A stretch of 64,000 nt of DNA from Lucinisca nassula (lineage: Eukaryota > Mollusca > Bivalvia > Lucinida > Lucinidae): positions 20,314,088-20,378,087 of the forward strand of contig OY757014.1 in the NCBI GenBank assembly GCA_963580285.1. Direction: 5' to 3'. Shown here in pieces: positions 10,925 through 22,043 of the stretch (positions within the stretch are counted from its first letter, which is position 1; every line of letters starts with the position of its first letter). The position numbers and the translations under genes are program-made. The notes below the pieces were generated by a model. The model had not been told where the DNA came from. It was given only the letters and a program-made list of their open reading frames with translations, and did not search any database.

Positions 10925-12058
10925 AGGCTTATTGAAAATTAGAGAGATAATGTTGGTTGGTGCCTGATGCTCTGTCTCTGGTCGGGCTCATCGGAGTCTA
11001 ACTGTTGGTTTTCTTTTGCTCCAGCATTTCAGTGGTTTCTTGCTGTCGAGTCCTCACCGTTGTCTCACCTCTGTGGTTCTTTGATTTTTGTGTTCACGGA
11101 ATGTTGCACTGATGAGTTAGGAGGCCTTCATGCGGACTGAACAAATTATTTGTCTAAATCGCAACGGAAGTAAGGGCGAGGATTGTGGCCACGTAAAATC
11201 GATTTAAGCCTCCCAGTGGAAATCTTCCACTGAACGTTCCAAGGCGGCTCTTCTGTGGCGATTTATTTATTTATGTTGTTGTTTGTTACTTACTGTGTGT
11301 ATCACTTGTGTCTTTTGGTTTTGGATGGCTATTTGGCCATTTTGTGGGAAAGTAACTGTCCTTATGGCCCTCCTTTTTTTAGGTTTCCATTATGTTCTGG
11401 TCGCTTAATGTTGTATTTCTTTCCCTTTGGTGTCTTTTATGGGTGGAGTAAGTTAATTGTATCAATTCCTGATCTTTGTTTTACTTCTACTTATTGAGAA
11501 TTAGAGAGATCTAATTCAAAGTAATGTTGGTTGGTGCCTGATGCTCTGTCTCTGGTCGGGCCCATGGGAGTCTAACTGTTGGTGTTCTTTTGCTCAGTGG
11601 TTTCTTGCTGTCGAGTCCTCACCGTTGTCTCACCTCTGTAGTTCTTTGATTATTTGTGTTCACGGAAATGTTGCACTGATGAGTTAGGAGGCCTTCTTGC
11701 GGACTGAACAAATTATTTGTCGTAATCTAGACGGAAGTAAGGACGAGGATGGTGGCCACGTAAAATCGATTTAAGCCCCCCAGTGGAAATCTTTCCACTG
11801 ACCGTCCCAAGGCGGTTCTTCTGTGGCGATTTATTTATGTTGTTGTTTGTTACTTACTGTGTGTATCACTTGTGTCTTTTTATTGTGGATGGCCATATGG
11901 CCATTTTATGGGAAAGTAACTGTCCTTATGGCCTTCATTTGTTAAGGTTTCCATTATGGTCTTGTCGCTTAATGTTTGTGTTTCTTTCCATTTGGTGTCT
12001 TTGATGGTAGGAGTAAGTTAATTGTATCGATTCCTGATCTTTTTTTTTACTTCTACTT
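10925..12058 (+). repeat. Two tandem tail modules after copy C
   Basis: The first module spans 10925-11492. The second restarts at 11493 with ATTGAGAATTAGAGAG, i.e. just after the RT stop position, and ends at 12058. The second is followed directly by minus-strand copy D. Confidence 0.8.
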
Positions 12059-12792
12059 TCAATAATTTCAGATTGGTTATCAATGGAAAGCGACAACATG
12101 AAGTCTCTTTCATAACAATACAAGAACAGATCAGCCACAAGTGGTGCACAATTCGTCTCATCGGAATACCCACAATTTGTCTAGATAACTTAGCACCGAA
12201 TCTAATATAAATATTGTCAAGTAGAAAGGTGATTGCATCACACACTTTCTGACATGACCAAAGTGTATAGTTCTTATGCTCTTTAAAAGTGACAAAATGC
12301 ATTTCTGACGTTACATGCAAGATAGAGAGAATCTTCTCTGTGAAAAGCCCATTCAGTTAAATCATAAAGCTTTTCTTATATAAGATTATGAGGAAGTGTA
12401 GTGTAAAGATTGAAAAATCGTAAGCAGACAGACTTGAAGCACGAAAACGTCTGGATTTCAATTTATTAAAAACCTCATTCGATTTTTTTATAGACCAAAA
12501 CTGATTTCTTCCTGATCTTTCAAAGACTTTATCACAATATTTAATCACATGCGTTTTAATAGCAGTAAGACAGGAAGTTAATAATTTAGACAGTTCAGTG
12601 GTAGTGCAAGAGCTAGAATTTGCAATAAACCTTGCTTTGTAAGGTCTTTTATGAAGTTTTGGTAACCAGTATAGCGTAGGAAGCTTGTCTTGGCCTTCGG
12701 TAAAACACACAGCAAACTTGGTGGCTGAATGACAAATATGTTCATCTACTATAGCTCTCTCTTCAGCTAAAGGCTGAAGTTCATAGGCCTTA

Positions 12793-14119
12793 CGAGGATT
12801 GTTCAAATATGAATGCAAGTAGAACGTTTTCTCATGCACTGTTGCGAAAATCACTTGGAAATAAATATCACAGCGTCGAAAAACATTTTACCTATACATT
12901 GATACCAAACCCGTTAAAATCTTCCCCTTAACCATGTATGTTGTTCGATAAACACTGTCTACTCTTGTATACTTATACAAAACATGGTTGGAAGAAGGTC
13001 AGAGTACGCCGTTGAAATAAGGTCCTATATTAAGAATCGTTGTATTCTTGGTATACGGTGCAAAGACATTTTTGATGAAATATGTTCGGTTTATGGGCAT
13101 AATGAAATGTCTTTTCCGACAGTTTTTCGTTGGTGTAAGAAATTCGGCTGTGGGCTAGGCTCAACAGAAGATGCACCACATGATCGTCGACCGAAAAGAG
13201 CAACATCTGCCACGATGGTTGCTAGAGTGAAAGAAATAGTTGCTACCGATGCACGATACACCACTAGGCAAATAAGTAGTATGGTTGGCATCTCATTAGG
13301 AGCAGATCATACAATTCTGAAACGGGATTTGAAAATGAGAAAGATCTGTGCTAGATGGATTCCCCATCTATTGACAGATGAGCAGAAAAAGACACGCATT
13401 CAGTGCGCCAAGAAGTTGCATAAAAAGTTTCCAAATTACAATGCACGGTCTTTCGCTAATGTCGTCACAGGTGACGAGACATGGGTTCACTTTTTTGACC
13501 TAAAACGAAAGATTCAAAACAAAATATGGGCAAAAGAGCATGCACTGCAAAGCGGACCATGAGCGTCAAGAAGGTAATGTATGCCATATTCTTTTCAAAT
13601 CAGGGCCCTGCTATTCAGGTTGCTGTGCCTAAAGGCAAATCTGAAAATGCGAAGTTTTACAAGAATAAAGTTCTTCGAAAATTTAAGAAATATTTCAAAG
13701 AACGAAGACCCGCAACTGGTTTGGCCAATTTCAGATTGCTACATGACATTTGAGTCATCGCACAAGTCGTTCATTGTGCAAGACAATCTGAGGCAGGAAA
13801 AGGTTGTTGAACTCCCTCACCCCCCATATTCCCCTGACCTTGCCCCGTGTGACTGTTTTTTTTTTCCCGCGGCTGAAAAAATACCTTTCTGGTCGAAAAT
13901 TTGTACAGCGCAAACACCTCGGTTCTGCAATATTCCAGTGCCTTCATAGTATACCTCGAAAAGACTACCAAAATGCATTCAGTGATTGGATCAGAAGACT
14001 GAAAGTTTGTATATCTGTTAAAGGGGAATACTTTGAGGGGACAAAATAAATTGTTCATCGAAATCTATCACGGAATCATTTTTATGTGCTTAGTTGCATT
14101 CATATTTGAACAGTCCTCG
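12793..14119 (+). mobile_element. Complete mariner element with TA target duplication
   Basis: 1327 bp, starting CGAGGATTGTTCAAATATGA and ending with the inverted TCATATTTGAACAGTCCTCG; the terminal repeats extend about 26 bp with one mismatch. TA dinucleotides at 12791-12792 and 14120-14121 flank it. Deleting the element and one TA restores the RT sequence (GGCCTTA|GTACC) seen in other copies. A frame-shifted transposase lies inside on the plus strand. Confidence 0.9.
12984..14049 (+). pseudogene. Mariner transposase, frame-shifted
   Basis: The N-terminal 192 residues are intact: helix-turn-helix region (EYAVEIRSYIKNRCILG), the RWIPHLLTDEQKKTR motif and the first catalytic Asp in VTGDETWVHFF. 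Frameshifts near 13550 and 13740-13800 then move the rest into other frames: MSVKKVMYAIFFSNQGPAI, the second-Asp region (VQDN, normally HDN), the third-Asp motif HPPYSPDLAPCD and the C-terminal ISVKGEYFEG. The D,D34D layout and GEYFEG end place it in the mariner group. The enzyme would cut and paste the element at TA sites. At least two frameshifts make this copy inactive. Confidence 0.85.
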
Positions 14120-14456
14120 TAGTACCATCAAGCTCCTGCTTAAGCGTGTTAACATAGTGGAGCCGTCACACAATGGCGACTTTGTTAGCAGCCTTGTCTG
14201 CAGGGGCCGAAACAAACTTCTTATGAAATTCTTGAATACCTAGTTTAAGATGACGTAAAGACGTCTTAGGCTTAGGAGGTAATAAGTTAGTATTTTGAGA
14301 ATAGAAAGAAATGTGTATATTCACTAGTTTTAAAATGCTAAGTTTCCAGTCCTTAAAGGCTTTATGCTCAACATACTCTCGCTTACACCATCGATTACCG
14401 AATTCATTCAAGGCAGCAGCGATTTCATCTTTACATTTACTGAAATCAATTTTAGA

Positions 14457-16101
14457 AGGAAATCTGTTTTGGTCTATAAAAAAATCTAATAAAGGTTTAG
14501 ATAAATTGAAATCCAGGCGTTTTCGTGCTTCAAGTCTGTCTACTTATGGTTTTACCACCCTTTACACTACAATTCCTCATAATCTTATAAAAGAAAAACT
14601 TAATGATTTAATTGAATGGACATTTCATAGGGAAGACTCCCTTTATCTTGCATGTTATGTAAGAAATGCGTTTTTCACTTCTGAAGAGCATAAAAAACCA
14701 TACTTTATGGTCATGTTAGAAGGTGTGTGAAGCTCTCACCTTTCTACTTGACAATAGTTACATAAATTTGGTACTAAGATATTTAGAAAAGCTGTTGGCA
14801 TTCTGATGGATACTAATTGCGCACCACTTGTGGCTGATCTGGTTTTATTTTGTTATGAGAGAGACTTCATGATGTCCCTTCTGCTGATAATCAGTCTGAA
14901 ATCATTGAAGTTTTTAGCTCCACTTCTAGATAGTTGTATGATTTGATAATACCTATTTCGATGGTTTGATCAGTCAAATTTACCCCCCCCCCCAGAACGT
15001 ATATTGTGGATGGGTTTGTTTCGAGCAAAATTTATGATAAACGCGATGATTTTATTTTGAGATTGTAAACTTTCCATTTTTGGATGGTGATGTTCCACGT
15101 GCGCCATCCTATGGCGTTTATATTTCACAATTAAATCGATTTGCCAGAGTTTGTAGTCATGTAACTGACTTCAACACTCGTAATAAATTGTTAACGGCTA
15201 AATCTTAATCAAGGTTATCGGTACCATAAATTACACAAAGCCTTTTCAAAATTTTATATACGTCATTCTGATATAATTTCAAAATTCAATACTAGACTTA
15301 AACCTCTTTTGCAACAAGGTCTATCGAAACCCGAATTTTATGGTGACTTAGTATATAAATTTAGAAAAAATATAACGGCAATGACTTCAGCACCCAATTT
15401 CGTAAAACCATTCTTCGATATAAAAAGATTGGGTACAACATAAATGTTATACGACAGACTGCATGCATGGAAGTTAACCAAATTACGGTTGCCAACTTTG
15501 CTTCTCTCTTTAATTGCACGCCGGTGGGTCAGGCCTCAGATTCTATGACGGTTCAAACGTAAAGGCTTATGTTGGTTGGTGCCTGATCCTCTGTCTCTGT
15601 CTCATATCGGAATCTTACTGTTGGTTTTCTTTTGCTCCAGCATTTCTAATGTTTCTTGCTGTCGTGTCCTCACCGTTGTTTCATCTCTGTGGTTGTTTGA
15701 TTTTTTTTTGTTCACGGAGATGTTGCACTGATTAGATAGGAGGCATTTATGCGTACTGAACAAATTTTTTTTCTTAATCGCGACGGAAGTAAGGGCGAGG
15801 ATTGTGGCCACGTAAAATCGAGTTAAGCCCACCGGTGGAATTCGTTTCCGCTGACCGCTCCAAGGCGGTTCTTCTGTCGCGGTTTATTTTTGTTATGGTT
15901 TGTCTTTGAGTGTTTTTGTCGCTTATATTTTTTTATTTTGGATATCCTTTTTGCGGGAAAGTAATTGTCCTTTTGGCTTTCCGCTGTTGGTGTTTCCGTT
16001 GGGGTCTGTTGCCTCATGTTTGACTTTCTTTCCCTTTGGTGTCTCTGATGGGATTTGTGGGTTAATTATATCGATTCCTGATCATTGCCTCTACTTCTAT
16101 T
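14457..16101 (+). pseudogene. Penelope-like element, copy E, decayed
   Basis: Starts inside the RT at NLFWSIKKSNKG and continues with motif A (YGFTTLYTTIPHN), then loses frame after SEEHKK near 14690. Motif B (about 14790-14860) and the C-terminal part (about 15000-15555) are recognisable but shifted, and a C run interrupts it near 14985. The tail module follows from 15560 and ends near 16101. Substitutions are denser than in copies A and C, so it is older. Its 5' end abuts copy D head to head. Confidence 0.75.
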
Positions 16102-16469
16102 TTACTTACTTACTTGCCAACAGCTCCTTAAGATTTGAACAAGTGGGCCCTGATATGTATAACCGATATTTTCGGGGATTATAAATTTTTATCTCACTCA
16201 TGGGTAAGACGGAAAAGAAAACAATAGTTGTTTAGAGCATCTTTAGGTAGATGTTACTGAACATGTGCGTTAGTTAGTAGCATTATGGTGAGCTGGCAGT
16301 ACAACATTCTCTGTTATGGTATTAAGGTTAATAGTGCCATACATTATTTTATTTTGGTCTTATCTAGACATTCCAATTCCATGAATATTGATAATACTTT
16401 ACCTGTGTTCGCACTACAACTGCAATCCCATCAGTAATTTGCATCTAATAATGATCCTTTATTTTAACA

Positions 16470-16630
16470 TTTTACGCCAACTGATGCGTTTCTATTTGAC
16501 ATCGTCACCATTGACGTCGTGTGACGTCGACGTCATTCCCTGTCTTCTTGTTTATTACACTTGATAAAGGCCAATAATGGCCGAAACATTGTGTTAATAC
16601 ATAAATAAAACCAATTTGAAATTGTTCTCT
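16470..16630 (+). mobile_element. 3' end of another Penelope-type element
   Basis: The sequence CTTGATAAAGGCCAATAATG followed by GCCGAAACATTGTG and an AATAAA-rich end (near 16600) is the kind of 3' terminus I know from vertebrate and mollusc Penelope elements (GATGAAGGCC...GGCCGAAACG). It degenerately resembles a hammerhead-ribozyme core. No RT is attached. Confidence 0.45.
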
Positions 16631-16801
16631 GGAAAAATTTCATAATTGCATGAATGAGAAACTAACTAGGACACCAATAACTGCGATTTTAGGTAGAATT
16701 TCATGTATCGACTGTACGTTTCTATGCAACCATTGTAACTTTAGACTATTATAAAATAGAAATGAAGGCAATGCTCAGGAAACGATACAGTCAACCTACA
16801 G

Positions 16802-17640
16802 CTCCCATCAGAGACACCAAATGGAAAGAAATACAAACATGAAATAACTAGACTCTAATGGAAACATCAACAACGGAGAGCCATATGGACAGTTCTTTCC
16901 CATAAAATGGCCAATTGGCTATCCAAAACAAAAAATATATAAGCGATACACACACCCGAAGACAAACCACAACAAAAATAAACCGCAAAAGAAGAACCAC
17001 CTTTGAACGGTCAGCGAAACGAGTTCCACTTGGGAGCTTAATCGTTTTTACGGGGCCACAATCAACGCCCTTACTTCCTACGCGATTTAGACAAATAATT
17101 TGTTCAGTCCGCATGAAGGCCTTCTAACTCATCAGTACAACATTTCTGAGAACAAAAAAATCAAACAACCAAGGAGATAAAATAACGACGAGGACTCGAC
17201 AGTTAAATGAAATGCTGGGGCAAAAGCAAACCAACAGTTAGACTGCGATGGGCCCGACCAGAGACAGAGCATCAGGCACCAATCATCATAACATAAAATC
17301 AAATTCTCTCTAATTATCGGTAAGCCTCCAGGCTGGAACCGTCATAGAATCTGAGACCTGACCCACGGACGTGCAATTAAAGAGGGAAGCAAAATTGTCA
17401 ACCGTGATTGGGTTAAATACCATGCATACAGCCTGTCGTATAACATTTATGTTGTACTCAATTTTTATATCGATGAATGATTTTACGAAATTGGGTGCTG
17501 AAGTCATCCAATCGGTTGCAGTGTTACCAATTCTATTCCTTATTTTATTCCGTATTAGTCTACAGAAGTCACGCCGGACTCTGATGTTGTGACCAGCTGT
17601 CAGGACACTGGTTTTGTGCCACATGGATTTCAACTACCTG
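16802..17640 (-). pseudogene. Penelope-like element, copy F (RT C-terminus plus tail)
   Basis: On the minus strand a diverged RT C-terminus is readable from about 17520 to 17340 (MTSAPNFVKSFIDIKIEYN, then NPITVDNFASLFNC), followed by the tail module down to 16802. The extreme 3' end of the tail is missing. The catalytic part is absent. Confidence 0.7.
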
Positions 17641-17696
17641 TGTTCGGCATAGACAGATGTCACTCTTGTTGTATCCGACATGGCAGCTGCACTAAC

Positions 17697-17938
17697 AAAG
17701 CTGTCGTGGTTTATTTTTGTTATGACGTGTCTTTGAGTGTGTGTATAGCTTATATTATTATACTTTGGACAACCAATTGGCCATTTTGTGGGAAAGTAAC
17801 TGTCCTTTTGGCTTCCCGCTATTGATGTGTCCATTAGGGTCTTGTTGTTTTCTGTTTGTGCTTCTTTCCCTTGGTGTTTCTGATTGGAGCTGTGGGTTAA
17901 TTGTATCGATTCCTGATCATTGCCTTCACTTCTATTTA
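17697..17938 (+). repeat. Diverged solitary tail module
   Basis: Contains GGAAAGTAACTGTCCTTTTG and ends with ATCATTGCCTTCACTTCTAT. It is 5'-truncated and belongs to a diverged tail subfamily shared with 15900-16101 and 39381-39607. Confidence 0.7.
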
Positions 17939-18039
17939 TGCTTATGGAATGTTGTTTCGTCAAATCTGAGGTGGGGGAAAACTGGAGTACCTGGGAAAAA
18001 CACCACCTGACCGTCTGTTGAAGACATTGACGTTTAACA

Positions 18040-18126
18040 TGTGATTGACCCGAGCGAGGCTCGAACCAACAATGTTGAGAGACCTAATGATTAACAGGCA
18101 GTGTTTCTTTTCACTAGGCCGCGGGG
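18040..18126 (-). repeat. tRNA-like sequence (SINE head or tRNA pseudogene)
   Basis: Read on the minus strand, GCGGCCTAGTG resembles an A box and GGTTCGAGCC is a B box. A long variable-arm-like stretch lies between, and GACCC/GGGTC ends pair. The acceptor stem is imperfect beyond five pairs, so I do not call a functional tRNA. Confidence 0.5.
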
Positions 18127-18411
18127 TCCGTTCCAAAATGGCATGAATATAAGATGTTTACTACATTCTTTACATGTTATTGATAGGGCACATGTTGGAC
18201 ATTAGATTTGCAACTAAACAAATAAATAAATTAATTAATAAGGCACCAAATAAGGCACCAAAGCGATTGCAATATGAAAGGTATGATGGGGGAGAGAAAC
18301 ATAAATTTAGAGTTGCCTCATCTAAAAGTATATCCATTTTTCTAAAAGTAAATTTGTTATGAATTAACTATGTGTAACCACACGTATAACACCAGAAGTA
18401 TAACTCTATAC

Positions 18412-18697
18412 ATGTTTGTTTGTTTTGAGGTTTAATGTCCCCGTCAACACTGTAAAGGTAATTTTGGAGACGTTGCTTCCAATGTTGTGGGACTTTCTTC
18501 CGACATTAGGATGAAATGACATCTTAAGCCCTGCCACTCAGTGAAACCAATAGGGTTTATATGCATGGACTCGCACTGCTTTTCCTGGACAGGCTTAGAA
18601 TCTCCGAGCAGTTTACCAGTACTGATGTGCTGTTGGCTTCAGCTTTGCGTGGAAACATCATGTAGCCCATCTATTTCTTCAAGCCCCGATGGGTGAA
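18412..18697 (-). repeat. SINE-like repeat, (CAAA)n-tailed family
   Basis: Full-length copy. In the sense orientation the family begins GCCCCCGCCCATCGGGGCTT, passes ACGCAGAGCTGAAACCGACC and GGTTTCATTGGGCGACAGGG, and ends GACGTTAAACCTCAAATCAA followed by (CAAA)n. The A-rich tail and variable 5' truncation indicate retroposition. I do not find clear pol III boxes. About twenty copies occur in the window; this is the definition entry. Confidence 0.7.
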
Positions 18698-18894
18698 AAC
18701 GGATAACTGTACATGGAAATTATAACAAACTGAATTTTTAGAGCCTCCTTAATAGTATGTATACTCAATAGTCATAATGTTATTATATCCATGGGTGTAT
18801 TTTTTCTTTAATTCTGGTAAAAGTAACCATTTTTATTATGGGTTGTATTTTGTTATGTTTAGTATGAAACATATATTATTTGTCCTAATTTGAA

Positions 18895-18940
18895 CTGCCT
18901 AAATGAGGCGGTTCTAATCAGCACCCACCGTTTGTCATCG
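18895..18940. repeat. Fragment of GAACCGCC fold-back family
   Basis: A partial central palindrome, CTGCCTAAATGAGGCGGTTC, related to the full elements at 24060 and 55880. The rest of 18700-19280 is AT-rich intron with no gene that I can see. Confidence 0.5.
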
Positions 18941-19285
18941 GGAGGTTCCATCGAAACACGAATTCAACAAAATGTTGTTAATCCATTGCAGGTGAACCTA
19001 TAAAGGGGTACCTTGGCAAACACTGCTGGCCCGCGGCACCTGATTAGGGCCCTCACTATTTGCTAATAGAATTCTCTGTCAAAAATAAAATAAAAATGAA
19101 AATAGGCCTGGCACCCCTTATATGACAAATGGACTTGTCCAACATGTACAAATGGATTAGTCCACTAATATACAATGGGTTAAGCAACAAAAGGAAAGCG
19201 TGTAAACCTAATTGTCTCTGTATAAAGTGGGATTTGCAAGAGTGTTCATTGGATAAATTTGCTAACAGGCTGTTTATTTCTGCAG

Positions 19286-19444
19286 ACGTGCAATCACCGG
19301 CTAATATACATTATATGGCCTACCAAGTGGAGGGAACGCTACTGACAAAGTGGGGCAAGCGGACTTGTGAGGGAGCTTATATTCTACGTTATATCGCTTA
19401 CCTTTGTGCTTTAGATGGACAAACAACGGACACTAATTGTTCAA
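19286..19444 (+). CDS. Host receptor gene, internal exon (first half of a FnIII-like domain)
   Basis: 159 nt between the acceptor TGTTTATTTCTGCAG (ending 19285) and the donor TTCAA|GTATGT (GT at 19445-19446), with phase 1 at both ends. The peptide has an LLTKWGKRTCEGAYILRYIA stretch followed by YLCALDG. A Trp on one strand and a Y-x-L-x-Y pattern with paired Cys on the next recall the B-C strands of FnIII modules in class I cytokine receptors. Its length equals that of the next exon, and the two together make one FnIII-sized unit of about 106 residues. Joining to 1483-1648 forms an Asp codon across the junction. Confidence 0.65.
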
Positions 19445-19559
19445 GTATGTACTGTTTTATATTATAATGATTATAATAAAAATACTATTAATAATAATGT
19501 TCCCAGAAAAGTTAATATACGTTGACATTGAACCACACGGATGTGTTGTCACAGCGCCT

Positions 19560-19900
19560 GATTGATAATACTAGTAAGAAAAAGTCACCCAGGAAAGGCC
19601 ACAATCAAGGAACGCAGCCATCTCAAGTCACCTAAAGAATGCAAGCAACATGTGGACACGCACATAAATATCGGACGAAACATGAACCAACGGCACAAAG
19701 TCAATAAACAAATAGGAAACTACAAAAGAACGATCGCCTTGGGACAGTCAGTAGCAAAACTACTGGGGTGGTGTGGGGGGCTTCAACTCCGGAGTTTTTG
19801 AAATTTCAACCCTCGCCCTGAGTTCAAGTGCAGTATCAAACATAATAACAATAACAAATTGATCCGCATGGAGGTTTCCTTGCTCAACAGCGTTTCATAA
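19560..19900 (-). repeat. Strongly diverged tail module
   Basis: On the minus strand, landmarks of the Penelope tail are visible in order (CATGCGGA-like, GGGCGAGGGTTG, the paired CAGTAG.../...CTACTG block, then CGATCGTTCTTTTG-like), but with many changes. It lies about 115 bp downstream of the exon at 19286-19444. Confidence 0.5.
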
Positions 19901-19975
19901 TAAAAAAGACAATGAAACGATCATATATCGATTATTACAATCATGTATCAGCGTCTCCATGTTGCATGTCTCCAT

Positions 19976-20308
19976 ATCGCGACGGAAGTAAGGGTGAGGA
20001 TTGTGGCCACGTAAAATCGATTTAAGCCCCCCAGTGGGAATCTTCCACTGACCGTTCCAAGGCGGCTCTTCTGTGGCGATTTATTTATGTTGTTGTTTGT
20101 TACTTACTGTGTGTATCACTTGTGTCTTTTAATTTTGGATGGCCATATGGCCATTTTGTGGGAAAGTAACTGTCCTTATGGCCTTCCTTTGTTTAGGTTT
20201 CCATTATGGTCTGGTCGCTTAATGTTTTTATTTCTTTCCCTTTGGTGTCTTTTATGGGTGGAGTAAGTTAATTGTATCAATTCCTGATCTTTGTTTTACT
20301 TCTACTTT
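19976..20308 (+). repeat. Solitary tail module, 5'-truncated
   Basis: Starts at CGCGACGGAAGTAAGGGTG and ends GATCTTTGTTTTACTTCTAC. It is close to the tails of copies A and C. Confidence 0.8.
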
Positions 20309-20455
20309 GAGGAATAAACGACAATCCGACGTCAGAGCAGAAGAAAACCACCAGTTATATTAAGGCGCTTAGTCTGGGTAGTCTGGGGTTACATTTCTTT
20401 TCAAGTATCCCTTTTATGGGATGCTGGAATTAAATGTATTAAAGCGCTACTTATT

Positions 20456-20628
20456 AGAGTGAGTGAGTGAGTGTTTGAGTTTTACGTCCCACCAAAAGCT
20501 AAGATCAAAATTGAGATGGGACCTCGGTTTAAAGACTCATCCGAAAGACTAGAGAAGCCCGGGATCGATCTTGCGATCCCTGGTTTACAAGGCGAGTAGC
20601 GTAAACACTACACCACGGAGGCTTCTAC
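20456..20628 (-). repeat. tRNA-derived SINE
   Basis: The minus strand starts with a tRNA-like head: CCGTGGTGTAGTGTTTACGC (A box) and CAAGATCGATCCCGG (B box, GATCGATCC). It then runs to a GTTTTACGTC-like region in reverse orientation and a (CACT)n tail at 20456-20475. Molluscan SINEs often end this way. It is unrelated in sequence to the (CAAA)n family. Confidence 0.65.
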
Positions 20629-20757
20629 TACTTATTAGAAAAAACACATGCAGTAACCAAACAAAGAATATTATCAAGCTAGAACACATCTTACTTAACG
20701 TTGAAACGGAGAAGCTTCCTACATAATTTTAGAACAGATTATATACAATTTGTAAAG

Positions 20758-21182
20758 TAGAAGTAAAACAAAGATCAGGAATCGATACAATTAACTTACT
20801 CCACCCATCAAAGACACCAAAGGGAGAGAAAAACAAACATTAAGCGACCAGACCATAATGGAAACCTAAACAAAGGAAGGTCATAAGGACAGCTATTTCC
20901 CACAAAATGGCCATATGGCCATCCAAAATAAAAAAAAACACAAGTGTTACAAAAAATAAGTAACAAACAACAACAAAAATAAACCGCCACAGAAGAACCG
21001 CCTTGGAACGGTCAGTGGAAAGATTTCCACTGGGGGGCTTAAATCGATTTTACGTGGCCACAATCCACGCCCTTACTTCCGTCGCGATTTAGACAAATAA
21101 TTTGTTCAGTCCGCATGAAGGCCTCCTAACTCATCAGTGCAACATCTTCGTGAACACAAAAAATCAAAGAACCACAGAGGTG
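20758..21182 (-). repeat. Solitary tail module (inverted)
   Basis: The minus-strand tail ends at 20758 with TACTTCTA and extends up to a CACCTCTGTGGTTCTTTGAT block near 21182. No RT is attached. Confidence 0.8.
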
Positions 21183-21524
21183 AGCCTTGTTACGAAAGCA
21201 TAGACGAGACTTTGCAAACCAAACGGTGCGACCGACGAAGATTTCAATCAGCTTTTGCATACGCACAATCTGACCAGCATCTTCATAATGCATGCATTGC
21301 ACAACTCGTCTCATTCTAATTCCATATTCATCAAGAGATAAAGAAGTGAAAATGCTAATGTTGGCTGATGTACGCAAAGGCTAATCAGAATCTTTGTTGG
21401 TCGCGTATGCCATATGGTAATAGTTTTCGTTCACGGATTCATGTCTTGCCAGTTGCTTACTGGTCAGCGATAAACGAAAACGTATCGTAGGACAAATTCG
21501 ACCAACGGAGTATAAGATTGAGCT

Positions 21525-21650
21525 GTCATACCCCGTGATATCTCGTAATCAGTGCATCTCATGCTAAAGGTTCCAGGTTTGATCTCCGACAGCGGTGACG
21601 AAATTCTGGTGTCCGAACATGCTCCACAAGCACCATTTGTGCCTATTGAA
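21525..21650 (+). repeat. Diverged tRNA-derived SINE head
   Basis: The A-box region is degraded (CCGTGATATCTCGTAATCAG), but the B-box-like CAGGTTTGATCTCC is followed by GACAGCGGTGACGAAATTCT and GGTGTCCGAACATGCTCC. The same post-tRNA sequence follows the tRNA head at 43560-43605 (minus strand). Confidence 0.55.
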
Positions 21651-22043
21651 TACGTTCTGAATAGCTAGATCATTTGGAAGCAAAAATACACCAAGTTAGC
21701 GAAAATAGCAGATCGATTGTATTGAGTCTATTCATGGCCAGTACTGAAATGTGCAACGCCACGCCCTCTAGCACCGGCTTAAGCAGAACTCTGTTTTCAC
21801 AATGAACTCAATGATCCCAAAGGACCAGAAAATATAATCTGCACTATGATGATATGCGGGGAGACGTTTTACGACCGCAACACGACACAACACCAGCTGT
21901 AATGAAGATAGATAAGTACTGAACAGTTAGATCCTTTGGAAGCAAGGAATACACCAAATAAACGAAAATAACAGACTCGGTTTTATTGAGTCTGTTGATG
22001 ACCAGTACTGAAATGTGCAACACTGGCAACTCCTGCCATAATG

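Larger units (their letters stand above)
12059..14456 (-). pseudogene. RT of Penelope-like element, copy D, split by a mariner
   Basis: Minus-strand RT in two parts, 14456-14122 (N-terminal, LNEFGNRWCKREYVEHKAF to the KLKQEL-type segment) and 12790-12059 (from KAYELQPL through LYWLPKLHKRP to SEIIE). The mariner at 12793-14119 lies between them, and the RT reading resumes exactly on the other side. The C-terminal RT part and the tail are missing. Frameshifts occur near motif A and near 12140. The minus-strand frame that begins in the mariner arm and enters the RT is a chance fusion. Confidence 0.8.

Noticed and set aside
12357..12854. Minus-strand frame starting in the mariner and ending in RT
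   Set aside because: The first 21 residues come from the mariner terminal region; the frame is an accident of the insertion.
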